From: Actinomadura rayongensis
Lineage (GTDB): Bacteria; Actinomycetota; Actinomycetes; Streptosporangiales; Streptosporangiaceae
Assembly (NCBI RefSeq): GCF_009831215.1
Contig: NZ_WUTW01000001.1
Location: 62,001 to 126,000, forward strand
Direction of reading: 5' to 3'
Length of the DNA stretch: 64,000 nucleotides
Shown here piece by piece: positions 26,207-34,874 of this stretch (positions are counted from its first letter, which is position 1; each line of letters begins with the position of its first letter). The notes beneath the pieces were generated by a model. The model was not told where the DNA came from and searched no databases. It worked only from the letters and a program-made list of their open reading frames with translations. The translations under genes were made by a program, and so were the position numbers.

Positions 26207-27811
26207 ATGACGGACACGGAGACCGAGGCGGGGCTGGAACGTCCGGCCGCGCGGCGGGCGGCGGACGAGCCGCCGCGGCCGAGGGGGATCGGGCCGCTCG
26301 GCTGGCTGCGCTGGGCGTGGCGGCAGCTCACCACGATGCGGACGGCGCTGATCCTGCTGTTCCTCGTGGCGCTCGGCGCGGTGCCGGGGTCGGCGCTGCC
26401 GCAGCGTCCGCAGGCGCCCGAGCGCGTCACCAAGTACCTGGACGACCACCACACGCTCGGGCCGCTGTTCGACCGGCTGTCGCTGTTCGACGTGTTCTCC
26501 GCGCCGTGGTTCGCGGCGATCTACATCCTGCTGTTCGTGTCGCTGGCGGGCTGCGTGGTGCCCCGCGCGGTGCACCATTACAAGGGGATGCGGGCGCGTC
26601 CGCCGGCCGCGCCGCGCAACCTCGCGCGCCTCCCGCAGACCGCGACGTACACGACGGACGAGAGCCCCGAGGACGTCCTGACCAAGGCGCGGGCCGTCCT
26701 GCGCGGGCGCCGGTTCCGGACGGACACCGGCGGCGCCGCCGTCGCCGCCGAGAAGGGCTACCTCGGCGAGACCGGCAACCTCGTGTTCCACCTGGCGCTG
26801 CTCGGCCTGCTGTTCGCGCTCGGCGTCGGGAACCTGTTCGGCTACAAGGGCAACATCCTGCTGACCGAGGGCAAGACGTTCGCCAACGGCCTCAACAACT
26901 ACGACCAGTTCTCGCCCGGCCGCCGCTTCGACACGAGCGAGCTGGCGCCGTTCTCGCTGACGCTGGACGACTTCCGCGCCAAGTACGAGCTGAAGGGCGA
27001 CAAGCGCGGCCAGGCCACCGACTTCACCGGGAGGCTGCGGTACCGGACGAGCCCGTCCGCGCCCGAGAAGCCCTACGACCTCAAGCTGAACCACCCGCTG
27101 AAGGTCGGCGGCGCGAAGGTGTACCTGCTCGGGCACGGGTACTCGCCGGTGTTCACCGTCCGGGACGCCAAGGGCCAGGTCGCCTTCCAGGACTCGGTGC
27201 CGTTCCTGCCGCTGGAGCCGCGCAACCTCACGTCCGAGGGCGTCATCAAGGTCCCGGACGCGCAGCCCGAGCAACTCGCCTTCTACGCGATCCTGTGGCC
27301 GACGGCGATGGCGTCGTCCGACCAGAAGCAGATCGTGTCGGGCTTCCCGGCCCCGCTGCGCCCGGTCATCACCATCACCGCGTTCAAGGGCGACCTCGGG
27401 CTGGACTCGGGCACCCCGCAGTCGGTCTACAAGCTCGAAGGGCTCGGCAAGACGCTGAACCCGATCAAGGGCGGCGTGAAGCTGCTGGAGCCCGGCGAGA
27501 GCTTCAAGCTCCCCGACGGCGCCGGGACGGTCACGTTCGACGGCCTCAAGGAGTGGACGACCCTCTCGGTCAACCGCGACCCCGGCCGCCTGCCCGCGCT
27601 GATCGCCGCGATCCTCGCGGTGGCCGGGCTCGTCGCGTCGTTCACCGTCCGGCGCCGCAGGGTGTGGGTCCGTGCGAGCGCCGGAGACGACGGGCGTACG
27701 GTGGTGGAGGTCGGCGGCCTCACGCTGGGCAACCCGACCCCCGAGTTCGACGCCGTCGTCACCGCGCTGCGCGGCGAGCCCGAACCGGCCGAAACCCAGA
27801 CAAAGGAGTGA
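26207..27811 (+). CDS. resB: Cytochrome c biogenesis protein ResB
   Basis: A 534-aa membrane protein, partner of CcsB in the System II haem-exporting/haem-ligating complex. It has an N-terminal cytosolic tail, helices near RQLTTMRTALILLFLVALGAVPGSALPQR and FAAIYILLFVSLAGCVVPRAVHHY, another at NLVFHLALLGLLFALGVGNLFGY, then a large extracytoplasmic domain (about 210-470) and a last helix (LPALIAAILAVAGLVASFTV). ATG 26207 follows an almost ideal GGAGGTGATC, which matters because the TnpB insertion may have cut it off from the tlpA promoter. Its stop overlaps the ccsB ribosome binding site. Confidence 0.95.
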   Translation: MTDTETEAGLERPAARRAADEPPRPRGIGPLGWLRWAWRQLTTMRTALILLFLVALGAVPGSALPQRPQAPERVTKYLDDHHTLGPLFDRLSLFDVFSAPWFAAIYILLFVSLAGCVVPRAVHHYKGMRARPPAAPRNLARLPQTATYTTDESPEDVLTKARAVLRGRRFRTDTGGAAVAAEKGYLGETGNLVFHLALLGLLFALGVGNLFGYKGNILLTEGKTFANGLNNYDQFSPGRRFDTSELAPFSLTLDDFRAKYELKGDKRGQATDFTGRLRYRTSPSAPEKPYDLKLNHPLKVGGAKVYLLGHGYSPVFTVRDAKGQVAFQDSVPFLPLEPRNLTSEGVIKVPDAQPEQLAFYAILWPTAMASSDQKQIVSGFPAPLRPVITITAFKGDLGLDSGTPQSVYKLEGLGKTLNPIKGGVKLLEPGESFKLPDGAGTVTFDGLKEWTTLSVNRDPGRLPALIAAILAVAGLVASFTVRRRRVWVRASAGDDGRTVVEVGGLTLGNPTPEFDAVVTALRGEPEPAETQTKE

Positions 27812-27816
27812 CCGGG

Positions 27817-28767
27817 GTGGACAGTGCCGACCTCGCGAACCTGAGCGACAAGCTCATGCTGACGACCGTCGTGCTCTACATCGTCGCGATGGTCTCCTAC
27901 GCCGCCGATCTCGGGTTCGGCCGGCGCCGCGCCGAGGCCGCCGTGGAGAAGAAGGTGCTCGTCGGCGCGGGCGGCCCCGCCACCGAGGAACCGGCCGAGG
28001 CTCCGGCCGAGCCGGTGCGGCGCACCGACTGGGCCAGGCTCGCGGTGACGCTGACGGCGCTCGGCTGGCTCGCCCACCTCGCCGTCCTCGTGACGCGCGG
28101 CCTCGCGGTGTCCCGCTGGCCGTGGGGCAACATGTACGAGTTCCTGACCGCGATCGCGTTCGCCGCGATGACGGCCTTCCTCGTCGTGCTCGTCCGCTTC
28201 AACGCCCGCTTCCTCGGCGCGTTCGTCACGCTCGCCGCCGTCATCGCGCTCGGCGTCGCCAACATCTGGCTGTACGACTCGGCGGGCCCGGTCTCACCGG
28301 CGCTGAACTCGTACTGGATCGCCATCCACGTCACCGCCGCGATCACCGCGACCGGCGCGTTCACCGTCGCGGGCTGCGCGACGATCCTGTACCTGGTGCG
28401 CGAGCGCCGCGACGCCGCCCGCGCGGTGGACGCGCCCGGCGGGTTCTGGTCGCGCGTCCCGTCCACCGAGGACCTGGACCGGCTCGCGCTGCGCGTCACG
28501 ATGTTCGGCTTCCCGGTCTGGACGGCCGCGATCATCATGGGCGCGATCTGGGCCGACGACGCCTGGGGCAGCTACTGGAGCTGGGACCCCAAGGAGGTCT
28601 GGTCCTTCGTCACCTGGATCGTCTACGCCGCCTACCTGCACGCCCGCGCGACGGCCGGCTGGAAGGGTCGCAAGGCCGCGGTCCTGTCGCTGATCGCGTT
28701 CGCGGCGCTGCTGTTCAACTTCTTCGGCGTGAACTACATGTTCTCCGGGATGCACTCCTACGCCTGA
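27817..28767 (+). CDS. ccsB: Cytochrome c biogenesis protein CcsB/ResC
   Basis: A 316-aa polytopic protein with about eight hydrophobic segments carrying the haem-handling tryptophan-rich motif WGSYWSWDPKEVWSF and the flanking histidines (IAIHVTAAI, YLHARATAGWKGRK) that ligate haem in this family. With ResB it attaches haem to apocytochrome c outside the membrane. Of two in-frame GTGs (27808 and 27817), 27817 has AAAGGAG at proper spacing. Its stop faces the convergent small membrane protein gene four bases away. Confidence 0.95.
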   Translation: MDSADLANLSDKLMLTTVVLYIVAMVSYAADLGFGRRRAEAAVEKKVLVGAGGPATEEPAEAPAEPVRRTDWARLAVTLTALGWLAHLAVLVTRGLAVSRWPWGNMYEFLTAIAFAAMTAFLVVLVRFNARFLGAFVTLAAVIALGVANIWLYDSAGPVSPALNSYWIAIHVTAAITATGAFTVAGCATILYLVRERRDAARAVDAPGGFWSRVPSTEDLDRLALRVTMFGFPVWTAAIIMGAIWADDAWGSYWSWDPKEVWSFVTWIVYAAYLHARATAGWKGRKAAVLSLIAFAALLFNFFGVNYMFSGMHSYA

Positions 28768-28771
28768 CGGT

Positions 28772-29062
28772 TCAGTCGTCGCCCCGGAGCCTGCGGTCGA
28801 GGTCGCGCAGGAACTCCGGGTCGTCGTCCGGGCCCTTCGGCCCATAGCCGCCGCCGAGCGACGGCGTCAGCACGCGCGCCCGCACGCGCGGACGGCCGAA
28901 CGCGAGCCACAGCAGCGCCCCCGGCAGGAACCCGAACAGCGTCACGACGAACCAAGCGAACTTGGGCAGCCGACGCACCTCTCCCTCTTCCGTCGTGATG
29001 ACGTCGAAGAGGCAGAACAGCCATGCTCCGACGATGACCAGGGCGACCAGCGCATACGCCAT
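28772..29062 (-). CDS. PLDc_N (phospholipase D-nuclease N-terminal type) small membrane protein
   Basis: A 96-aa protein with two transmembrane helices (ALVALVIVGAWLFCLFDVI and FAWFVVTLFGFLPGALLWLAF) separated by TTEEGEVRRLPK, the pattern of the PLDc_N family, and a short charged, glycine-containing tail (DDPEFLRDLDRRLRGDD). Function is unknown; such proteins are often near cytochrome c maturation genes in actinobacteria as far as I recall. Confidence 0.85.
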   Translation of the reverse strand: MAYALVALVIVGAWLFCLFDVITTEEGEVRRLPKFAWFVVTLFGFLPGALLWLAFGRPRVRARVLTPSLGGGYGPKGPDDDPEFLRDLDRRLRGDD

Positions 29063-29175
29063 GATGCGAGGGTAACCCGTGACATGCGGGGGTGACGGGG
29101 CGTCGGCCGTGGGCTTACCCTGCCTCGGAGGCCCGGACGCCCGGCGGCAGCGGGGGTCCCTGAGCGAGGAGCCCG

Positions 29176-30201
29176 ATGCGCTTCAGAGGCATCCACCGCA
29201 AGCCGCGCGAGGCGCGGTGGCGGGAGTTCGGCCGGGCCGTCCCGGACGGGAACCGCGACGCGGGGCCGGATTCGGGCGGCGCGGACGCGGGCCGGGCCGC
29301 CGACGGCAGCGCGGACGGCGCCGCGCGCCGGGCCGAACCGCGGGCGCCCCGCCCGCGCGGCAGCCAGCCCCGGGACCGGTTCGGCCGGTTCCGCAAGGCG
29401 GGCCGCGACGACGATCCGCGCGTCGACCTGCGCGCCGCGCCCGACGCCCGCTCCGCCGACGCCCCGGCCGAGCCCGCCCGGCCCCGGTTCGGCCGGCGCG
29501 ACGCCCCGGCGCGTCCGCGCCGCCCCGAGTGGTGGCGCGCCTACGAGCTGGACCACGCGCTGCCCCGCGCCGAGCCGCACCCGCCGGGCCTGCCGCACGC
29601 CGCCGACGGACGCCGCCACTGCGGCGTGCTGGAGCAGGTGCTGCACCGGCAGTGGGACGCGCGGCAGGGCCCGCCGCCGGCGGAGGTGATCCGCGCGGTC
29701 GACAGCCTCGCGGCGCTGCCGGACGGCCTGAAGGAGATCCTCGCGGGCGGCCTGGACGGCATCTACGTCGGCGCGGGCGGCGTGCCCCGGCTGGACGACA
29801 TGGGGCACCTGGCCGGACGCCCGCTGCCGTCCGGCCGCGCGACGTGGGACATCTGCGCGGGCGCGTACGGCGACGGGAAGATCGTCGTGGGCGACCGGCC
29901 GTCCCCGACCCCGGACGTGATGCTGCACGAGGTCGGGCACGCGCTGGACGACATCGACGGCGAGCCGGGCACCTGGCAGTCCGACGGCCAGGCGTTCCGC
30001 GCGCTCTACGAACTGTGCCGCCCGCACCTGGCGAGCGACTTCCACCTCCAGGGCGACGCGCTCGGCCGCCGCGAGTTCTTCGCGGACGCGTTCGCGGCGA
30101 TCTCGTCCCGGCAGCGTCCGGCACTGGTGGATATGCTCGCCGGCAACATCCGGGTGGCCCTTGAGGTCATGTTGTTCTTCAACCGAAGATACGGAATCTG
30201 A
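29176..30201 (+). CDS. Putative lethal-factor-like (ATLF/M34-type) zinc metalloprotease
   Basis: A 341-aa protein with two parts. Residues 1-~110 are low-complexity, rich in Arg, Ala, Asp, Pro (RGSQPRDRFGRFRKAGRDDD), likely disordered. The rest is a compact domain with the zinc motif HEVGH at 251-255 and a later REFFADAFAAI that fits the third-ligand glutamate segment of the anthrax lethal factor/Pro-Pro endopeptidase group. VIRAVDSLAALPDGLKEIL and GLDGIYVGAGG match the region before the metal site in that family. No signal peptide is seen, so the export route or target is unknown. A small gene follows 34 bases on. Confidence 0.7.
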   Translation: MRFRGIHRKPREARWREFGRAVPDGNRDAGPDSGGADAGRAADGSADGAARRAEPRAPRPRGSQPRDRFGRFRKAGRDDDPRVDLRAAPDARSADAPAEPARPRFGRRDAPARPRRPEWWRAYELDHALPRAEPHPPGLPHAADGRRHCGVLEQVLHRQWDARQGPPPAEVIRAVDSLAALPDGLKEILAGGLDGIYVGAGGVPRLDDMGHLAGRPLPSGRATWDICAGAYGDGKIVVGDRPSPTPDVMLHEVGHALDDIDGEPGTWQSDGQAFRALYELCRPHLASDFHLQGDALGRREFFADAFAAISSRQRPALVDMLAGNIRVALEVMLFFNRRYGI

Positions 30202-30235
30202 CGCGGCGCGACGATCGGTACGGAGGTGATCGGGT

Positions 30236-30496
30236 ATGTACGTGATCCGGCTGCCCGACGGCACGCTGCGGGTTCCCCACGGCGTCCTGTCCGAACCCGG
30301 GCACGACGCGGCCGAGGGTCGGATCATCGCCCAGGCGTACGTGGAGATCGGTCCGGGCGATCCCGACTACGACCGGCTGCTGGCCGGATCGCTGACCGAG
30401 GCCGAGCTGGAGGAGAAGCGGCGCCGGTGGCGGGACGAGGACGACGACCTGCTGCGCACGTTCGAGGAGTGGAAGGCGGGCCGGGCCGAGGAGTGA
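30236..30496 (+). CDS. Unrecognised 86-aa acidic protein downstream of the metalloprotease
   Basis: A small protein beginning MYVIRLPDGTLRVPHGVLSEPG, probably a short beta segment, followed by a charged helix rich in Glu, Asp and Arg (LTEAELEEKRRRWRDEDDDL). ATG 30236 is preceded by a perfect GGAGGTGATC, so translation should be strong. Its position directly behind a toxin-like metalloprotease makes an accessory or immunity role worth testing, but nothing in the sequence proves it. Confidence 0.65.
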   Translation: MYVIRLPDGTLRVPHGVLSEPGHDAAEGRIIAQAYVEIGPGDPDYDRLLAGSLTEAELEEKRRRWRDEDDDLLRTFEEWKAGRAEE

Positions 30497-30574
30497 CCGG
30501 CGGGCCGCCGGGAGCCGGACCGGATCCGGAGACGGCCGTCCCTCCCGCCGCGCGGCAGGGGTCCGTCCCGGGTC

Positions 30575-30772
30575 CTAGCGCTCCGCGCCGACGGGTTCGT
30601 CGCCGCGCAGCAGGGCGTGCACCTCGGACTCCCGGAAGCGGCGGTGGCCGCCGGGCGTCCGGATACTGCTGATCCGACCGGCCGCGGCCCATCGGGTGAC
30701 CGTCTTCGGGTCGACCCGGAACAGGGCGGCGACCTCCCCGGGGGTCAGCAGCCGTTCGCTCGTGCTCTCCAC
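30575..30772 (-). CDS. bldC: BldC-type MerR-like DNA-binding regulator
   Basis: A 65-aa protein consisting of one winged-helix domain: LLTPGEVAALFRVDPKTVTRWAAAGRISSIRTPGGHRRF is nearly the canonical BldC core. BldC is a small developmental regulator of sporulating actinomycetes that binds direct repeats cooperatively and holds back sporulation genes. The GTG at 30772 with GGGGGAGAG upstream gives the usual length; a longer reading to 30835 adds a non-conserved tail. Confidence 0.93.
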   Translation of the reverse strand: MESTSERLLTPGEVAALFRVDPKTVTRWAAAGRISSIRTPGGHRRFRESEVHALLRGDEPVGAER

Positions 30773-31348
30773 GTTTTCTCTCCCCCTTTGTCCCGCTCTC
30801 GGTGCGGGTGGACTGTTTCTAGTGTGGCGGTTCACGACCGGTTTCTCCCTTGTTTTCGGAAAACATCACGCTATGTAGTTTTCCGAGCTGGAGTGATGAC
30901 AAGGGGTGAACGCCACTTTGATGACCGCTGTCACGGCATTCTCTCCCGCCTCGCCCGTCACGGCGCGGCGGCGGGCCGGGCCGCCGGCCGGAAAGGCGCG
31001 AACGCCAATCCGCGTGCCGTCCGGCGGTGCCGTTCCGTGCGCGACACGGTCCGTCCGGCGCCGATTCGTCCGGGGCCGCGGTCCGGCGACGGGCGACGAA
31101 CCCGGAGGACCGGACGATCCCGCCGTCCATGATCTTAGGGAGAACGCGGCGCGCGCACATCCGGTTCCCGGTCACCGGTTCGTCATCGTCCGCGCGCCGA
31201 GTGGACGGCCGACAGATTTTCTTGTGCGGGCGTGATCAGAATCGAAAATGACTCACGTTCGGTCGCGCGGGCGCTTTACCGCCGCGAATACCCCGTCCGC
31301 CGACCCCGCCGCCGGGCATCGCGCACGCGCGGGTACGCTCGACGTGTC
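30773..31348. other. 576-bp gene-free region upstream of bldC and the DUF4229 gene
   Basis: No convincing gene is seen; two open frames here (about 110-120 residues, opposite strands) have poor composition and overlap each other. It should hold the bldC promoter on the left, including the dyad at 30856-30886, and the DUF4229 promoter near the right end. Sequence at 30840-30910 is noticeably AT-richer than the rest. Confidence 0.6.
30856..30886. promoter_or_regulatory. Perfect 9-bp inverted repeat upstream of bldC
   Basis: TCGGAAAAC (30856-30864) and GTTTTCCGA (30878-30886) are exact reverse complements 13 bases apart, 84-114 bases before the bldC start. The left arm also lies in a smaller TTTTCGGAAAA palindrome. 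Arm centres are 22 bp apart, two helical turns, typical of a dimeric or cooperative operator. The regulator is unknown. Confidence 0.55.
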
Positions 31349-31588
31349 ATGCGACCAGTACTGCTCTACACCCTGGCGCGGTTCGCGATCTTCCTCGCCA
31401 CCGCGGGCGTCCTCGCGCTCGTCGGCGCGCGCGGCGTCCTGCTGCTCCTGCTGTCCCTGCTCATCAGCGGCGTGGTCAGCTTCGTCCTGCTGTCGCGCCA
31501 GCGCGACCGGATGTCCTCGGTCGTCGAGACCGGCGTCCGCCGCCAGCGCACCCGCTTCCGCGACGCCCGCACCAAGGAAGACGCCTGA
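31349..31588 (+). CDS. DUF4229 small membrane protein
   Basis: A 79-aa protein with two closely spaced transmembrane helices (LLYTLARFAIFLATAGVLALVG and VLLLLLSLLISGVVSFVLL) and a basic tail (SRQRDRMSSVVETGVRRQRTR), the layout of the actinobacterial DUF4229 family. Function is unknown. It lies just upstream of menG in the same direction, a pairing I recall from Streptomyces. Confidence 0.85.
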   Translation: MRPVLLYTLARFAIFLATAGVLALVGARGVLLLLLSLLISGVVSFVLLSRQRDRMSSVVETGVRRQRTRFRDARTKEDA

Positions 31589-31633
31589 CCCTGCCCCTCG
31601 GGCGGCGGGCAGCGTGCTTCTAGGGTGGGGGCC

Positions 31634-32335
31634 ATGACCCGCGCCTCTCTGGACAAACAGCCCGCCGACGTGGCGGCGATGTTCGACGACACCGCCGAGC
31701 GCTACGACCTCCTCAACACCCTCATGACCGGGGGGCGGGACCGCCGGTGGCGGCGCGAGGTCGTCCGGGCCCTGGACGCGCGGCCGGGCGAGCGCGTGCT
31801 CGACCTCGCGGCGGGGACGGGGACGTCCTCGGTGCCGTTCGCCAACGCGGGCGCGGACACCGTCGCGTGCGACTTCTCGCTCGGGATGCTGCGCGTCGGC
31901 GTCCGGCGCAAGGCCGGCGTCGCGCACCTGCGGTTCGTCGCGGGGGACGCGCTGCGGCTGCCGTTCGCCGACGGCGCGTTCGACGCCGTCACGATCTCGT
32001 TCGGGCTGCGCAACGTCGCCGACACCGGGCGGGCGCTGCGCGAGCTGCGCCGGGTGACGCGGCCGGGCGGACGGCTGCTCGTCTGTGAGGTCAGTCACCC
32101 GCCGAACGCCTTGCTCGCGCTGGGCCACAGGGCGCACCTTCGGTACGGGCTGCCGTTGCTGGCCAGGGTCAGTTCCAATCCCGACTCCTACCGTTACCTG
32201 GCCGAATCGACGCTCGCGTGGCCGGATCAGGCGGCGCTCGCCGCGCTGCTCGCCGACGCGGGCTGGACGAAGGTCCGCTGGCGCGACCTGACGTTCGGCG
32301 TCGCGGCCCTCCACCACGCGCTGAACCCGTCCTGA
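31634..32335 (+). CDS. menG: Demethylmenaquinone methyltransferase
   Basis: A 233-aa MenG/UbiE-type methyltransferase that makes the final ring methylation of menaquinone. Diagnostic segments are [45 protein letters not shown] (SAM site), [18 protein letters not shown] and SYRYLAEST near the C-terminus. The start is ATG 31634 after GGGTGGGGG. It lies immediately upstream of another menaquinone gene and complex I. Confidence 0.94.
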   Translation: MTRASLDKQPADVAAMFDDTAERYDLLNTLMTGGRDRRWRREVVRALDARPGERVLDLAAGTGTSSVPFANAGADTVACDFSLGMLRVGVRRKAGVAHLRFVAGDALRLPFADGAFDAVTISFGLRNVADTGRALRELRRVTRPGGRLLVCEVSHPPNALLALGHRAHLRYGLPLLARVSSNPDSYRYLAESTLAWPDQAALAALLADAGWTKVRWRDLTFGVAALHHALNPS

Positions 32336-32422
32336 CCTGGTTCGGGACGCACGTTCACCGGACTTTCGGACTGAACCGAACCCACCGTCACCCAGAGGTA
32401 CCCACCGGTGCTCTGGAAGGAA

Positions 32423-32460
32423 TAGACTCCCCAACGGATTCTTGTGAAGTACTTCACAAG
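32423..32460 (+). promoter_or_regulatory. Rex-operator-like perfect palindrome before the menJ-type gene
   Basis: CTTGTGAAGTACTTCACAAG (32441-32460) is a perfect 20-bp palindrome, 22 bases before the GTG start at 32483. It contains TTGTGAA-N4-TTCACAA, matching the published Rex consensus. TAGACT at 32423-32428 is a plausible -10, which would put the palindrome just downstream of the transcription start. Rex is the NADH/NAD+ sensor that in Streptomyces controls cyd, nuo and rex-hem genes. Confidence 0.85.
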
Positions 32461-32482
32461 CGAACGAGCTAAGAGGAACGCT

Positions 32483-33739
32483 GTGACCGACTCCACCCGG
32501 CAGGCCGACGTGATCGTCGTCGGGGCAGGACCCGCCGGATCGTCCACCGCCTACTGGCTGGCGCAGGCCGGCCTGGACGTCCTCCTGCTGGAGAAGGCGA
32601 CGTTCCCGCGCGACAAGATCTGCGGCGACGGGCTCACCCCGCGCGCCGTCCGCGCCCTGATCTCGATGGGTGTCGACATCAACGGCGACGGCTGGAGCCG
32701 CAACAAGGGCCTGCGCATCTACGGCGGCGGCACCCGCGTCGAGCTGGCCTGGCCCGAACTCGCGAGCTTCCCCGACTTCGGGCTCGTCCGCACCCGCGAG
32801 GACCTGGACCAGCTGCTCGCCGAGCACGCCGTCCACGCCGGCGCCAAGCTCTACCAGGGCTGCAACGTCACGGGACCGATCCTGGACGACCGCACCGACC
32901 GCGTCGTCGGCGTCACCGCCAAGTACGACGGCGAGGAGATCGAGTTCCACGCCCCGCTCGTCGTCGCCGCCGACGGCAACTCCACCCGGCTGTCGCTGGC
33001 GATGGGGCTGCGGCGCCGCGAGGACCGTCCGATGGGCGTCGCGATCCGCCGCTACTACGCGAGCCCGCGCCACACCGACGAGTACATGGAGGCGTGGCTC
33101 GAACTCTGGGACGGCCAGCGCCTGCTGCCCGGCTACGGGTGGGTCTTCCCCGTCGCGGACGGCACCTGCAACGTCGGCCTCGGCCTGCTGAACACGAGCA
33201 AGGCGTTCCAGAACGTCGACTACCGCGCCATGCTCAAGGGCTGGACCGCGCAGATGCCGCCGGAGTGGCAGTTCGACGAGGAGCACGCCACGTGCCCGGC
33301 GCGCGGCGCCGCGCTGCCGATGGGCTTCAACCGGCAGCCGCACTACACGCGCGGGATGCTGCTCGTCGGCGACGCGGGCGGCATGATCAACCCGTTCAAC
33401 GGCGAGGGCATCGACTACGCGCTGGAGTCCGGGCGGCTCGCCGCCGACATCATGGTGCAGGCGCTCGCCCGCCGCACCCGCGCCCAGCGCGAGCGCACCC
33501 TGTACGAGTACCCGCGCATCCTCAAGGAGGAGCACGGCGGGTACTTCACGCTCGCCCGCGTCTTCGTCCAGGCGATCGGCGACCCGCGGGTGATGAAGTT
33601 CCTGACGACGCACGGCCTGCCGCACCCGACGCTGATGCGGTTCACGCTCAAGCTGCTGGCCAACCTCACCGACCCGCGCGGCGGCGACGCCGCCGACCGG
33701 GTCATCAACGCGATGCGGAAGCTGGCGCCGGCGGCATGA
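32483..33739 (+). CDS. menJ: Menaquinone isoprenyl reductase (geranylgeranyl reductase family)
   Basis: A 418-aa FAD-dependent oxidoreductase. DVIVVGAGPAGSSTAYWLAQAGLDVLLLEK is the FAD-binding start, ICGDGLTPRAVRAL follows, and LLVGDAGGMINPFNGEGIDYALESG is the second FAD motif of this family. In mycobacteria the relative MenJ saturates one isoprene of menaquinone; the location between menG and nuoA supports the same role here. GTG 32483 follows AAGAGGAA. The palindrome just upstream suggests redox control by Rex. 219 bases separate it from nuoA, with no terminator seen, so readthrough into nuo is possible. Confidence 0.9.
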   Translation: MTDSTRQADVIVVGAGPAGSSTAYWLAQAGLDVLLLEKATFPRDKICGDGLTPRAVRALISMGVDINGDGWSRNKGLRIYGGGTRVELAWPELASFPDFGLVRTREDLDQLLAEHAVHAGAKLYQGCNVTGPILDDRTDRVVGVTAKYDGEEIEFHAPLVVAADGNSTRLSLAMGLRRREDRPMGVAIRRYYASPRHTDEYMEAWLELWDGQRLLPGYGWVFPVADGTCNVGLGLLNTSKAFQNVDYRAMLKGWTAQMPPEWQFDEEHATCPARGAALPMGFNRQPHYTRGMLLVGDAGGMINPFNGEGIDYALESGRLAADIMVQALARRTRAQRERTLYEYPRILKEEHGGYFTLARVFVQAIGDPRVMKFLTTHGLPHPTLMRFTLKLLANLTDPRGGDAADRVINAMRKLAPAA

Positions 33740-33958
33740 GCGAGACGGCGACGCACGGGACGGCCGGACGGCCTCGCATGACCTGACCCCCGGAGGGGAG
33801 TGCTATTGATCACCTTGGCTAGGGTGGCGACCCGTGCCCGTGACCGGCGTCACGGGCGCACGGCGGGTCTCGCCGTCCCGGCGCGTCCGCGCGCGCGAGC
33901 GCGCGGCCCCGTGCGCGCCACGTACAACGTCGTACGACCCGAGGGGAGGCGGTAGGGC

Positions 33959-34318
33959 GTGGACCTCTACGTTCCGATCATCGTGCTGGGAGTGCTGGCG
34001 TTCCTCTTCGCCGCCGGCTCGGTGCTGATGGCGTCCATGACCGGGCCCAAGCGGTGGAACCGCGCCCGGCTGGAGGCCTACGAGTGCGGGATCGAGCCGA
34101 CTCCGCAGCCGGTCGGCGGCGGACGTTTCCCGATCAAGTACTACCTGACGGCGATGCTGTTCATCGTCTTCGACATCGAGATCATCTTCCTTTATCCCTG
34201 GGCGGTCGCCTTCGACCACCTGGGGATTTTCGGTCTGGTCGAGATGGTGCTGTTCATCGCAACCGTCCTGGTGGCGTACGCCTACATCTGGCGTCGCGGC
34301 GGTCTGGAGTGGGACTGA
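33959..34318 (+). CDS. nuoA: NADH-quinone oxidoreductase subunit A
   Basis: A 119-aa membrane subunit of complex I with three transmembrane helices, starting [23 protein letters not shown]. Typical landmarks are [10 protein letters not shown] and [29 protein letters not shown] 33959 follows GGGGAGGCGG. It opens a fourteen-gene operon running to 49662. The 219-base gap before it contains a CGTAC/GTACG pair and a high-GC stretch but no Rex-like palindrome. Confidence 0.96.
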   Translation: MDLYVPIIVLGVLAFLFAAGSVLMASMTGPKRWNRARLEAYECGIEPTPQPVGGGRFPIKYYLTAMLFIVFDIEIIFLYPWAVAFDHLGIFGLVEMVLFIATVLVAYAYIWRRGGLEWD

Positions 34319-34319
34319 G

Positions 34320-34874
34320 ATGGGTCTCGAAGAGAAGCTGCCCAGCGGCTTCCTGCTGACGACGGTCGAGCAGGTCGCCGGATGGGCGCGCAAGAGTTCG
34401 GTGTGGCCGGCGACGTTCGGCCTCGCGTGCTGCGCGATCGAGATGATGGCGGCGGGCGACCCCCGGCACGACTTCTCGCGGTGGGGCATGGAACGCGCCT
34501 CCGCGACGCCCCGGCAGGCCGACTTGATGATCGTCGCGGGCCGGGTCAGCCAGAAGATGGCGCCGGTGCTCCGCCAGATCTACGACCAGATGACCGAGCC
34601 GAAATGGGTCATCGCGATGGGCGTGTGCGCGTCGTCGGGCGGCATGTTCAACAACTACGCCGTCGTGCAGGGCGTGGACCACATCGTCCCGGTCGACATC
34701 TACCTGCCCGGCTGCCCGCCGCGGCCGGAGATGCTGCTGGACGCGATCCTCAAGCTGCACGACAAGATCCAGAACACCAAGCTCGGGCCGCAGCGCGCGC
34801 GCCAGGTCCGCGAGCTGGAGGAGGCCAAGCGGCGGCAGCTCCCGCTGCTCGGCCAGCCGGGAGGGGCGCGATGA
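34320..34874 (+). CDS. nuoB: NADH-quinone oxidoreductase subunit B
   Basis: A 184-aa peripheral subunit carrying the N2 [4Fe-4S] cluster next to the quinone site. The ligands are visible as Cys37/Cys38 (LACCAIEMM), Cys103 (GVCASSGG) and Cys132 (LPGCPPRP). The start lies one base after the nuoA stop. The C-terminal ~25 residues are a charged extension. Confidence 0.97.
   Translation: MGLEEKLPSGFLLTTVEQVAGWARKSSVWPATFGLACCAIEMMAAGDPRHDFSRWGMERASATPRQADLMIVAGRVSQKMAPVLRQIYDQMTEPKWVIAMGVCASSGGMFNNYAVVQGVDHIVPVDIYLPGCPPRPEMLLDAILKLHDKIQNTKLGPQRARQVRELEEAKRRQLPLLGQPGGAR

Noticed and set aside
30906..31235. 109-residue open frame upstream of the DUF4229 gene
   Set aside because: Composition is Arg/Pro/Ala-rich without any family pattern, there is no ribosome binding site and it overlaps another open frame on the opposite strand.
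33740..33958. A second Rex site between the menJ-type gene and nuoA
   Set aside because: I looked for TTGTGAA/TTCACAA-type dyads and found only a short CGTAC/GTACG pair, so no separate Rex operator is claimed there.
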